Positions 1-12,600 of a DNA stretch of 64,000 nucleotides are shown piece after piece. The notes under the pieces are model-generated. The model saw only the letters and a list, made by a program, of their open reading frames with translations, made no database searches and was not told the DNA's origin. Made by a program: the position numbers and the translations under genes. How positions within the stretch are numbered: the stretch's first letter is position 1; the number at the start of each line of letters is the position of its first letter. Source of the DNA: Saccharina japonica (taxonomy: Eukaryota > Sar > Phaeophyceae > Laminariales > Laminariaceae); contig MEHQ01004251.1 of assembly GCA_008828725.1 (NCBI GenBank), positions 97,135 through 161,134 of the forward strand, written 5' to 3'.

Positions 1-498
1 ACATCACACATCAGACGATGACATAATACAGGAAAGGCCGATCCATCAGAAGGGCCAATCAATCAATTAATCAATCAATCAATCAATCATCAATCAATCA
101 ACCAACCAGCCAATCAATCAATAAAACAATCAATCAATCAATCAATCGACCAATCAATCAATCAATCAACCATCATGTTAAAGCAATGCGTCAACGGATC
201 AATAAAACAAATAAACCAATCCATAAATCAACGAATCGATTAAACAACCAATGAACCCATCAATCAAGCAATCAAACAATCGATCAAACAATCAATCAAT
301 CAAACAATCGATCAATCAATTGATCAATCAATCAACCAACCAACCAAGCAATCAATCAATCAAGCAATCAATCAACCATCATGTTAAAGGAATCCGTCAA
401 CGAATCAATAAAACAGTTGAACCAATCCATGAATCAAGGAATCGATGAAACAACCAATAAACCCATCAATCGATTTTTCGATCAAACAATCAATCAAT

Positions 499-529
<31 letters not shown>

Positions 530-660
530 CCAACCAATCCATCAATCGATTTTTCGATCAATCAATCAAGCAATCAATCAATCAAGCAATCAAGCAATCA
601 ACCAACCAATCAACCAATCAATCAACCAATCTATATCAATCGATCAAACAATCGACTACA
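1..660. repeat. AATC/CAAT tandem repeat array
   Basis: Dense degenerate 4-bp array (CAATCAAT with CAAC and AAGC variants), broken by a few unique words such as catcatgttaaagcaatgcg that recur at about 174 and 379, showing a higher-order unit of about 205 bp. The Asn/Gln/Ser-rich ORFs here are products of the repeat, not genes. The array lies in the intron after DYRK exon 706-774. Confidence 0.9.
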
Positions 661-705
661 CTCCACACCAACAACACCAACAAAAAACATAAACCTGGCC
701 CTTAC

Positions 706-774
706 CTGGACCGACTCGCTCTGCAACAGCACGTGACCCGTCACCAGCTCCGCAACGACAGCCCCGAGGGACCA
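706..774 (-). CDS. DYRK: DYRK kinase exon: subdomain IX
   Basis: Exon of 69 nt (23 codons, phase 0-0) reading WSLGAVVAELVTGHVLLQSESVQ. It begins after acceptor cccgacag and ends before donor gtaagg. The DYRK consensus here is WSLGC-AEL-TG--LF--DS-Q. The next exon, which should start near the LLARVIGIIG segment, is not between 1 and 705; that stretch is simple repeat. Confidence 0.9.
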
Positions 775-3700
775 CTGTCGGGAAAAGACGGATCAAAAGA
801 AGAACGCCATGTGGGGGCAACCGTGGACAGGGGACAAGGGACACGTGGGGGGGGGGGGGGGTAAGGAAATTGAACCGGACACGTAGGGAGAATTTTCACA
901 CAAGAGCCGATTCGCAAAAAAACAGTGGCGACGGCAATCGTGCCGTATCTGCATCATATATTAAAAAAAAAAAAAAAAAAACAGCTGTGAGATCGAGGAT
1001 TTCGTCGCAACTCATCTTTTGCTAGCTGAGTGTGATACTTCGATCGCGCGTACTTACGGGTTTTAAATGTCCTCATGCAGGATGTACATCCCGTATGAGG
1101 GGGACACAATCTGAGGCTGTAGAATTCAGGGAGCGTGTGTTTATTTGTAGACGGACGCCGGGAAGCTCTTCTTCCTGCTGCAGACAGATGGTACCCATCG
1201 CCCCTCTCGTGTCCTTGTTAGTCGCTTTTCGTAGATCCTAAAGGGTGCGGATAATAAGGCGGTACTATCTAGGGGAAGGGGACCTGGTATCCATAAAGGG
1301 GCGATATTTTGTTGGTCGCTTTTTCGTGGACCCCAAAGGTGTATATATGTAACCTTGAAACTTGTGTATAATGAGACGTTGTGTCCCCAAACGGGTAACA
1401 TATCAAAACCCCTTTTTTTAAGTTAATACTCCGGCGGGTTGGTGAGAGCTTAACCCCTTAACAACTGGTCCCACGCATTTGGGGACAAACTACTTGGAAT
1501 TAGTGTGGGATAAAATTTTAGTTGTGAATGGGTAAAGCACACCACACTTTCACTAAAAGCTAAATACCCTTTAGGGACTTAATTGACTCGATTATATATG
1601 GTATAGAGGGAAACAAAAATGGCGAAACAAAAAATGCAAGGTACGGACCGTACGTAGTGGGTAGGGGGGGGAGAAGAGCCTGTACATATATATGATCCCG
1701 GATCTGAGTAACGACTATTAATAGGAGTGGGAGAAAAAAGAGACGGGCGGAGACAATAAATTGGATGGAAAATAAAATAAAATAACATAGTAACCAACTG
1801 CTCGAGACAATATCGGTAAATCCAGGGCCTGCAGGAGAAGAATACAAGAACAATCGCTACACATGGGAGATCCCAAAAAACTTCAACGCTTGACGGTCAC
1901 GGTGCTGGTGTCCGCGTGCTTACCACGTCGACCTTCTCGCCGTACGGAAGACCCAGCACAACTTCCGGAGCCCGGTATGACCTACAAAGAACGACCACAT
2001 CACGCACCGCCGTCATCGGCAGGAGAGCGGGGGGCGGGGAGAGAAGGGGCGATGGATGGGGGGGGGAGAGCGGAGTGGCGGGAAGGAAGGATGGGTGGGG
2101 AAGCCGCGCGCCTTGCGGGGGGCGGGACGGGGCTACTGATGTACTCATGTCATGCATGGACGTAGTCGTATGGCGATAGACTCTCGCATCCCTAAAATGC
2201 CGGGACGGAGCGGTTGGGGAAGGGGGAAGTAGGGGATGAGGGTGGGAGGGGGGGCGTACTCATTTGTTGTACGTCTTAGTAATTTGACCATTGACCACGC
2301 ATCCCTTTCGAGACGGAGCGTGGGAGGGGGAGGGGGGGGGGTACTCATATCGTGCACGGCCGTAGTCGTATGGCGTGGGAAGGGGGGCGTTAAATCGGTT
2401 AGGCGGACGCACCAAGCAGCAGGACGTGGCGCGCACGAGCATGCTCGTATTGGTTTTGGTGCGCTAACGTCGTACAGACCTATATACCTACAGCAGTACT
2501 GGTACGTTTTAATAGCCCTACGACCGCTGATCGAGATTCATATTTAATCATGTATGTATCATATATATTCGACTCTTCAAAGCATCCGAATCAACCAGCG
2601 ACACGCAAGTTGACGACAATTACAAACATCTTGCTTCACGAGCTCCTAGCCACAGCCATACCACCTGATCAGCCGCCACCCCCCACCACCCTCCTTATCT
2701 CCCCTCACAAGGCCCTCACCATCGAAAACCCACACACGCTACGCTTATATCCATTCTGCTCATATTATCTTAGGTCTACTTCGTATGCTTTTATCCTTGA
2801 AAAGGAGCATTAACGAAAAAAACTACTCCCTACTACAGGAGTAGTTTTCTCCCAATTAAGCCACTTACAGTTAAGCTCGATTGTGCTGACAAGTATAATG
2901 TAATTCGTACGTATGCTCGATAAAAAAAAAGGTATTCTGCTACTTTAATGCTCATAAAAAAAGGAGAGGGTTATCAGAGATAGGGGGAATTTTCCGAGAA
3001 TGATCCGTTGTGTGTTCGTATGAACGAGAGGGAATGAGGCGTGTTGGTTCATTCATATGATGTGTCCTTGTTTAAGACTTGACCTTCATGGTAGCCATCG
3101 TTTGGTTGATCGCGTAGTAGGTGGAACTACCAAGCGGATACAGCAGAGTTGTGGAACATGCGAACAGACAACGCTTCTTCTTCTCGAATCTAGTTCTTCT
3201 ATTGAAAGTAGCTGGCGAGTAATCACTGGGCCAGATAAAATATGTATACCGTGATTTTACGCCGACAGAGAAAAAAAATTGCGAGCAAAATGTATACCAA
3301 GCGCAAGGCCCAACACACAAAAGCCCGCACCTGCTTTGCGTGTAGGTGGTGAGCCGGTCCGTGACGAAGCAGCTTGAGCCGAAATCGATCAGCTTCACCT
3401 CGGCCTTCCCATAGTTGGACAGGAGAATGTTCTCGGGCTTCACATCGCAGTGCACCAGGTCCAGAGAGTTGATGTACGACAGCGCCTGCCCGAGGTGAGC
3501 GTTCGTTGCAGCCGCGTGAGAGTAGTGGTGGTGCACGCCGGAAGGGTGAATCGGAGAACCGGACAGGGGGAGGGAGGCGGGGGTTGGGGGTAGCAGGCAG
3601 CTGAGAGGGATAGGAGGCAGCGGAGGGAGGGAGAGGTGGAGATAAGATAAATTATATAATAAAAAGGGAGAAACGTAATTCCAGCAGCATAGCAGTTTTA

Positions 3701-4535
3701 CAGTACGCACAGGAGTGACTAGTAATAAACAGTACAACATACCAGGTGACATTTACAAAACAGCAGTAGGATTAGTACAGCAGTCAGTATAGCGTACAGC
3801 AAGGATACATATACACATATATACAACATGCTTTCAGGTCGGGTCAACATGCTCAAGTTCCCGAAGGTCGTAGACACCAAGGGCTGATACTTCCGAGGGA
3901 GCATGGAGTGAATTGACACACGACACGAAGTAAGACGTGGAAGTGTGGAGGGCGTAAGCTTTATTTTGACCCATCCGCCGGAGGATAAAAAATATATATA
4001 TATATATATATACAACGCAGCGCACCTACTTCAGTACGCTCAGCAGTGGTACAACACGCCACTATAAGTGCGTGCGCTTAGCTATTCACAGCTCTACTGC
4101 TGCCAGCCAGCACGCAGAGCGAGCGACAGGGGGACCGGGAACCGTACCTCAAGACACTGCCGGGCGATCTTGCACAGGCGGGGCAGGGTGAAGTACTTGG
4201 AGAGTCCGGCCTCCTTCACAGCCTTGGAGAACTCGTACAGGTTGTCTCCCAGCAGCTCGCTGACGATGACGAGATGCTCCTCGAAGTAGAAGAAGTCCAG
4301 CATGTTCAGCACGTGGTAGTCATCCTGTTTACCCCCCTTTTTCCCCCCCCCCCCCCCCCCGCATGTGTTGGGTTATTGAAGAGTTAAGACTAATTGTTTT
4401 GAGGAGTGAGGTCGTTTTTATCGAGTTAATATAGTACCAGGAATCAGCTTGGATCCAACCCAACGTGCTCCGTCCCGGCATTGTAGTGATGCGAGGGTCT
4501 ATGGTAATACGACTACGGCCGGGCACGACATGAGT

Positions 4536-4578
<43 letters not shown>

Positions 4579-4843
4579 CCCCCCCGCCAAAAAATGTCTG
4601 CCTGGTCAGTGAAAACCCGACATGCTCCGTCCCGGCATTGTAGGGATGCGAGGGTCTATGGTCATACGACTACGGCCATGCATGAATATGAAGTACACCC
4701 CCCCTCCGATGGGCTATTAACCGGTGTAGTACAGAATGAAACAAAAAACAAAAAAAACATGTGACGGAAAATTCCGGGAACCCGCGACTAGAGTGCTGTG
4801 AGTGGGCACTGACGTGGCTGTCAGGCTAGCAGATAGGGCTCAT

Positions 4844-4892
<49 letters not shown>

Positions 4893-6633
4893 GAACAATA
4901 ATTAAAATAATAATAATAATAGAGTGTTTGCGCAAAAGACTTTTTAGAAAAATACTTTTCTAAAAATTGTCCCGCGGTAAAAATTAGCGGTATTTTTCTG
5001 AAAAAACGACCGGAAAATACTTTTCAGAAGTAACGATTTGGCCAGAATTTGCGGTACTTTTTGTGCTCTCTGTTTATTGGCGTACAACGTACCGAGATTT
5101 CACCCGACGCACTGGGTCTCATCGACACCACCGAGAGCCGTACCTTGCACAGCCGACAAAAGCGCTGCTACTCGCAACACGGCAACTAACCGCGGAGCGC
5201 ACCGAGGCTCAAAATGTGTAGGCTGGAGTATGGCACGGACGAGTGGCGTTGGGCTGTCACGGCGGGCCGCTGCTGCGGCACCCGCCCACTTGATGTCGTC
5301 GTGGAAGGTGCCTCGATCAGAAATTGGTACTCGTACGTGCCCCCTGTATACCTCCCCATGATACAGCATGAAAAGTCTCGTTCACCATCTCCGTAACACG
5401 ACCGTGGTGGCGGCAGCACAGCAGCTGAAGCTACAGCTGCAGCAGCAGCAGCAGCAGCAGCGGCGGCGGCGGCGCGGCGGGGGCGGGCGCGGAGGCGACT
5501 GCGCCGCTGTGCGAGGGGGTCGGGCGTGCTTGAATCGTAGCGTTGGCACTCGTAGGCTCGAGCAGCAGCACAATAGTAAGAAAAAAAGCCAATCCCATGA
5601 TTGAAAGTAGCAAAAACGGAAGCTGCTCGCTGCTGTGAGCTGCTGCTGCTGCTGCTGACCCTAGCCACCCCTTGGAGAGTAAGAGTAGCTGCTGCTAACT
5701 GTGCTGCTGCTTCTGCTTGCTGTCTGGGTATACAGCGGCTGCCGCCGATGCTGGGTTGCGGCTGCTGTTGATATATGCCCTGCTTGTATTCGTTGCTGTT
5801 TTTGCTATATAGGATGCACCTGGTACCACGAGTCTTTTGTACATATCATACGTTCGTACTGCTGTGCTGGTACAGTATACGAATTTTTGTTTCTTCGTTT
5901 TTGTCTCCCCGTGCTCACCCGCTTCCCTGTTTCATACGGCACGAAGGGTTTGCAAAGTCTTTTTTGGGTTTGCTTTTGCGCAAACACTAAGAAATCGTGA
6001 GGGAAAGGAAATTCACTTTTTTTAGCGTCCAGAAAAATATTTTCTGAAAAGACTTTTGCGCAAACACTCTAATAACAATTTAATAATAACAATAATTAAA
6101 TAATAATAGTAATACTAAGACCAACTGTTATGGGAAACATTATTTTTGGGCTCCAGGAACTGATTTCTAGGCCCAATATACCCGTTTTACTCCGTTGGAC
6201 AGTCAAAAACACCGATACACTTCTAAAGATCCACCCCGTAGTTTTTCGAGGGCTTTCTGGAGCAGTTCTCCGTTTTTCTAGGGTCTCGTTTTGATTTTTG
6301 GCGCAACTAATCACAACTTATCAGTTTCCAGAAATAAGGCATGTTGGTCAGAACTGGGGCCAAAAATAATGGATCTTTGAGGATTTTTGGCTAAAAATCA
6401 TCAGGTCCTCAGAACTGGCAACTTGGACGAACAGTCAAACTACGACCCTGGAGAAACGAAAAAGTACGTCAGAAAGCTCTACTAAAACTACGGGGAGCAT
6501 CCTGACGAGTCTATCGGTGTTTTTGGCCGTGCCGCAGAGTAAGTCGCGTATGTTTGGCAAAAAAACTCAGTTCTGAGGGCCCAAAAATAAATTTCCCATG
6601 ATAGTTGCTCTAATAATATACCTGGTAGTAGTA

Positions 6634-6699
<66 letters not shown>

Positions 6700-9600
6700 T
6701 GCATGCTACGCCGTGCGAGCACGGCGGTCTATTATAGTTCTGGCACCGTGGGGGACTCATCGAGTCTCACCCCAATCGGGCATTAAGGATGGAGGAGCAT
6801 CGAGCCAGCTTGAGGGGAGAGGTCTACGCTTAGCGGACCTCTAACGCCCTCAGATCCGGTCTGGCCGGATCTTTGGTGCTTGACTTTGTGATGTCTCCGT
6901 CCCTGCGTACGTGTTCTGAGATCTACGATAGATACGTCTAACCCTCACCGTCACACTACTGTGTGTATTCTTGACGCATGCTACGGTAGCCTGCATGCAG
7001 GTGCACCATGTTTCTGCCTTCTGAGGGTGGCCACTTGAGCTCTTTTACCTCGCCCAAAAACTGTTTTTGGGGGGAAAACGAAAGTGCTTCACAATGAACA
7101 AAACGCATGGCCTTCGTAAGTATACAACGAAAAATATTGGGTGACAAGAATGAAATTCCCATGATTTTGGGTTGTTAACCCCTTAAGAACTGGTCCCACG
7201 CATTTGGGGACAAACTACTTGGAATTAGTGTGGGATAATGTTTTCAGTTCTGAATGGGTTAAGGAGCCCCTCCCGTCATTCAAAAAAACGTTTCAGCCAA
7301 ATACCGGTATATACCTATCGCAGCATGCGTCTCTTAACATGAAACCGTTATTTCTGTATATCCGTCGACATCCAGCACACCCAGTGTCCCTGCCGATTAT
7401 TTATCCTACTGTAGATAGCTATTATACAAGCTCTGTTGGTTACACACAACGGAGTTTTTCGAAATATTCGGTCTCATAACACTGGAACCACACGCGGGCC
7501 ACAACCAAGTCCCCGATTTCTATACTTTATCCTATATAATAATTCAGAATTGCGGTAAAGGCGACTCAGTAGCAGGGGGGATCCAGCAGGCTATAGTTGT
7601 GACAGCTACGAAGCACTGATTTGCTGTGTTCCCTCTCTCATTGTGTATGCGTGTGTGTATGTTTGATGTATGCCATTCCAGCAAAACCTCAGGTCGTTTG
7701 CCCGGCCTCGCCCGGATTTTCAGGATATTTTGCTGGGTTTTTGTTTGCGCTATGCCGTTTTCTCCTCGAGGTTTTGAGGTCGTCATGTGCTGCTCGTTCG
7801 CCAACGCCCAGCGGATGCCTTGGGGAGCCGCTTGCTGGCCACAATCGGTGTACGCAGCAGTGTCAGCTGTATAGGCCCTTATACCGGTTTTTGGACATGC
7901 CGTTGGGTTGCGTGGATTACACGAAGTACCTTTATCAGGCGCATTTACTACAAAACAGTATAGAATAGCCACGACGAAAAAAATGTCGCAGGTCGTGATT
8001 TCGCTTTTCAGGTGAATTCACAAAATGGCGTCAAGATTCACGAGTTGTTCTTCGTGAATCTACTCGACATAACAAATCACCATTCAACACAAATAAATAC
8101 AGTAGTAGTGGGTGTCTGCATTTATTTCATAAATTGTGTGCCAAGAAAAATGAGCTCAGATTGGCACGAACAATAGAAAACGTTGGTTTAGAAATATACA
8201 CCACTGTGGGATCGACATTAAATCCAACACAAAATAGTTGGATCGACTTCGGAAACAAAATAAGTCGTTGAGCCTGGACACCAAACTGAATTTTCTTAAC
8301 ACCGGGAGCCCACTGTCCACTGTACCTCAGATACGACTTGGATACGATATTATTATTATGCTTGCCATCCGACAATGTGTACTGTTGTTCCAAAAAAGAC
8401 TCAGGGAACAGAAAATGAAGAACTCTCCAGATCAAAAGCGTAGCAGTATCATGCGACAATATGACATTTGTTTCGGTAGGAATGGCCGTCGCTCCTACTT
8501 TTTCCTTTGAACAATACAGCAGCAGTCTATGCCACGATTTGCTCCAAAAAGGGAACTACGAAGCATGTGCGATCTGTTTTCAACTTGCGACACCCCCGGG
8601 ACTTGAAGTGACCAACATCCCGAAGGGGGACCTTGTATATATTTACACATGCTAGCAATCCAGATGCGTTATAAGAGAGAAACACATGAAACATAATATC
8701 TCAACTCTTTTTTTTTTTCCAAGTAAATCGTCCCCAAAAAATGGGACTGAAGTCTTTAAAAGGGGGGTCAGGTCACTATAATGGTTGCCGGTACCGGCAG
8801 ATTATTAGGCAGCAAGACCGGGAGCCCGTCGACTCCTACCGGGCCCGGAAGATGGCGCTGCTGCTCAGCTTAGCTCACCGGGTTTCCATAGTGCTTGATG
8901 CGCTGTAGGAGCTTGATCTCGTCGAGGCTCTGGTCCAGGAAGTCTTTGTTGTTCTTGATGACCTTGAGGCACACCGCGTCGTGCCCGCGGCGGCGGCGAA
9001 GGTCGCGGCATTCCAACGCGGTGCTGAACGCCGCCTTTCCTATGTACCCGCACACCTGGCCACGATATGATAAATCAAACATCCAAACGCGGTTTTTCGG
9101 GTCGTTCTTATCGAGCAACTTTTTTTCCAAAATTTCCAATATTTTCTTCCAAAAAAACAGGAAAACCAGGAAAAACAGGATTTATTTGGAAAGGTTGGAA
9201 TTTTAACAGAGGGCAAACGATCAGTATTTTACGTGTGTTAATTTTCTTTGCGTAGGGTTTTCGTATACCAGTTCACAACAATATTGTCATCAAACATCCA
9301 ATAATAATATAAAAAACATGTGTCTGTTTTGTCTGGTTGTATGAACGAATTGTGCCAAAATTATAGTTAATTAGTTATTTTCTGAATTCGGGGAGACGAA
9401 ATATTTGAAAGGCTTCGCATCCCAATATTTGGAAATTATTTTTGGAAAATATGGAGATCTAAAAAATTGCGCGAAATTTTGTTTTGGAAATTTTGGAAAA
9501 AAGTTGCTCGATAAGAACGACCCTTAGTAGGGTACGAATCGTGTACTTTGCGGTACTCGGGTAACTTACCCCTCGGCATAAACTACCAAGGGGTACATAT

Positions 9601-12600
9601 AACACTGCATCCCCGCCCCCCCGAATACCTAAGTCCGCCTCCACAATACGTAATAAAATGTTCTTGAGAGTATACGCGGGTAGGCAGTATTCACGCCTGG
9701 CCACGACAGGCGAAACACGCAAACACGGGTGTGTACGAAGCAAGGCTTGTACTTTGCGGTACCTGTGGGTAACCAACCTATACCCCGGTGTAGCCTACCG
9801 ACGGGTATACCAGGTATAAAACTAACTATATATTGGTTTAAGGCTGGTCGGAGTGTTATTTACCCCGTTACTCGCCCGGTGGCTTCGCACTTTTTCATGT
9901 GTAGCTTTCAAGAATTTATCTTTTTAAGTGTTGGTCGCTTTTGCCCGGTGGCTACGCATGAGTCGTAGCTGGTATATGCGAGAAACGAACGCCTGCTGGG
10001 TTATCCCTTCTTTTCAGCTTGCGGCACCCCCCCCCCCCGGAATTTCCGAGTCAACCACAATCCCGAAGGGAAACCTTTACAACAAACTATAAACTCGTTT
10101 GAGCTGGTCGGTGTTACTCGCCTGGTGGCTACGTACTTGTTTTTTCTTTGGCTTTCAAGAGTTTTTTTTTTATGTTCTTTGTTCTGGCGCCGGTGGCTAC
10201 GTACGAGTACCTAACTGGTATATACTACGAGGAACGAATAACGCCTGTTTTGTTCTCCCTTTTCAGCTTGCGACACCCCCCCCCTCCCGGGATTCCAAGC
10301 CAACCACAATCATCCCGAAGGGGAACCTTGTATTACCCTATATATTACCGCCCCCCAATACCGCACCCTTCTCCACATTGCGTAATATGATACTTTGGAT
10401 AAACATACGCGGGGGTAGAAAAGCACTCTTGGTATTGATCCCAATACCATACCCGCGAAACTACCTACCTGATACTCGTACTCTACTCAATCCCTTTAAC
10501 GCCTTAATAACTGGTCCCACGAATTTGGGGGAAAACTACTTGGAATTAGTGTGGGACACTTTTTTCAGATCTGAATGGGTTAAGGCCGCCCTTCCGTTTT
10601 GAGGAAAAATTACTTGCAATTAGAGTTAGATATATAGTCATGTAAAGTGCGGTAGTAAGAAGGGGTAAACACACCCTTGGAGGAAACATCCACCAAGGGG
10701 TTTCCCAAAAGCGGCGGAGAGAGGAGGCAGGCGTAGACAGGGAACAACGAGAAACGGGGAAGGCGAAAAGAGCGAAACAGCAGGTGTAGTTACCCGCATC
10801 GACCACAACATGAGCAACAGGCAGTAGCCTCATCAACACGAGCAACAACGTGGGGTCCCCAGACGGGGTAGTGCTGTAGCCAACATCGACGGCACGAGCA
10901 ACAGCACCATCAGCACGAGCAGCGAAACCATCAGCACGAGCAAAATTAAATTAGTACTAATATCAGCCATCAACATCGGTGAACACGAAACAGTCTCATC
11001 AACAACATCATCGACATCATCAACAACACCAACAACAACAAAAGTAACGACAACAACAATCAACAGCAACAGCAACCGCAACAACAACAACAAAAACATC
11101 AACATCCAACCTACATCAACAGCATCCACAACAGCAAGGTGGAGGAGGTTCTGACAGCAACAACCAGCTTCCCCCTACATTTTTTTACGTGGCCGACGCC
11201 AACTCGAAAAATGACAAAACAAAAGTGAAAAAAAAATGAGCGGTGTTGCTATTCGACTACAGCCACCATAACAGGCCGAACTTGCCCCCCAAGCAAGCAA
11301 CCAGCCACTGCAAGCAACGCGAGGAAACGCTAAGCATTTTTCAATTCACGAAAAAACACAACAAAGAGGAGGATAGGGGAGGGGCGGGCCGGAGGCAAAA
11401 GACGGATACGGAGGTGAACCCAACACCAACGAGCAAACTCGCACCAAAATCATCGAGCAAACAAACAAACAACAAAAACCAACCCACTGATAACCAAGGA
11501 ACGAACACGGTTGTGGTTTTGTAGAAAGCTTGGATTCCTAGTACAGCAGTAGTAACATGCTTTGAATTCGCGACACGATGATAAAAAAAAGTGGATCACA
11601 ACAGTACGAGCTTGAAGAGGGGGAACGGAGCTCCGAAAAAATCCTCACGCGCACCTCGTAACGACCGGCGACAAGAGACCCCTCCGGCCAGTTAAACGCC
11701 TTGCTCTCCTGGAAACCCGTCCTCCCCTTGGCGTACACCACGCGCAGGTCGAAGCTCTCCAGCTCTTCCAGCTTCCCTTCCTCCCCGTCCACGTCCGCCC
11801 CTTCCTCCCCCCTCATCGCCACGGGAGCCTCCTGGCGCGCCCCCTGCGCGGACTCGTAAACCCCTCTCCCCCCCTCGGCCACCCGGCGCGACGATCCCGA
11901 CCTGCTTCTTCTGGAAACCCTCCCGTCCCTCTCCCGGGCTTCCAGCAGCTCCTGCTCGTGCGCCTCTTCCTCGGCTGCGGCTGCCGCCGCCGCCGCCGCA
12001 GCTCCTCCGCTTCCGTCGAGGTGATGGTGCCCCCAGTCCCCACCGCCAACATCCCCGAGCAACGCCCTGCCGCTCCCTCCCCCGTGCGCCGCCGCGCCTC
12101 CGCTCCGATCTCGCGACCCCCCCAACCCTAACGCTAGCCCTAAGCCTGACCCGGTTGGCGTTCTCCCCGTCGCCGCTGCGGCGGCCGCCGCCGTCACCGC
12201 GTGGACGCTAGCGTTTGCTCTAGCAGTCAGCGGATCTATCCGCCCGCCGTCATCTCTCAAGTTCAAGACGAGTTTGGGAGGGGAGAGGGGCCCCCCCCCC
12301 CCGCCCCCCCCGCCGCCCCCCCCGCCGCGGGGCGGGGGGGCGCGAGAAAGAGGCGAGGCAGGTCTTACCTCGCCCCAAGCGTCCCTTGCCCCGCCGCTCC
12401 CGCCGCCGCTGCTGTTGTTTCGGCGGTGGCGAGCTTGGTGGGGCTGCTGGCGATGGGCCTCCCTTGGCTCGTGAAATGCCTGGCAAGGGAGGGGGGGGGG
12501 CGAGATGGGGGAGCGTATTCATGCCAGGGGGGTACAAAGAACTTGAGCAGCCGTGTGGGGTACATAGGCCTCCGTGAACGAAAGACTTGGCGGGAAAGCG

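Larger units (their letters stand above)
775..1923. other. DYRK intron, repeats only
   Basis: 1149-bp intron. Holds a G run (848-860), a TTAACCC element (1450-1535) and a truncated SINE (1606-1788). Nothing else recognised. Confidence 0.7.
4325..8878. other. DYRK intron of 4.55 kb, filled with transposable elements
   Basis: Between the hinge exon and the glycine-loop exon. Contents in order: C run, two subfamily b GTACTCAT repeats, TAA microsatellite, a 1150-bp TIR element, a 495-bp TIR element, second TAA microsatellite, a TTAACCC element (7175-7262), a CACACCCAGTGTCC repeat (7368-7405) and a partial family R5 repeat (8575-8643). 6780-7170 and 7420-8470 show nothing I recognise. Confidence 0.7.
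9056..11654. other. DYRK intron of 2.6 kb
   Basis: Between the glycine-loop exon and the AGRYE exon. Holds a 425-bp TIR element, two R5 repeats, one R2 element and CAA/CAGCACGAG simple repeats (10805-11110). 11160-11530 is A-rich and shows nothing recognisable. Confidence 0.7.

Noticed and set aside
251-864. Asn/Gln/Ser/Ile-rich ORFs of 65-139 codons
   Set aside because: They are read from a 4-bp tandem array and show the same peptide in shifted frames.
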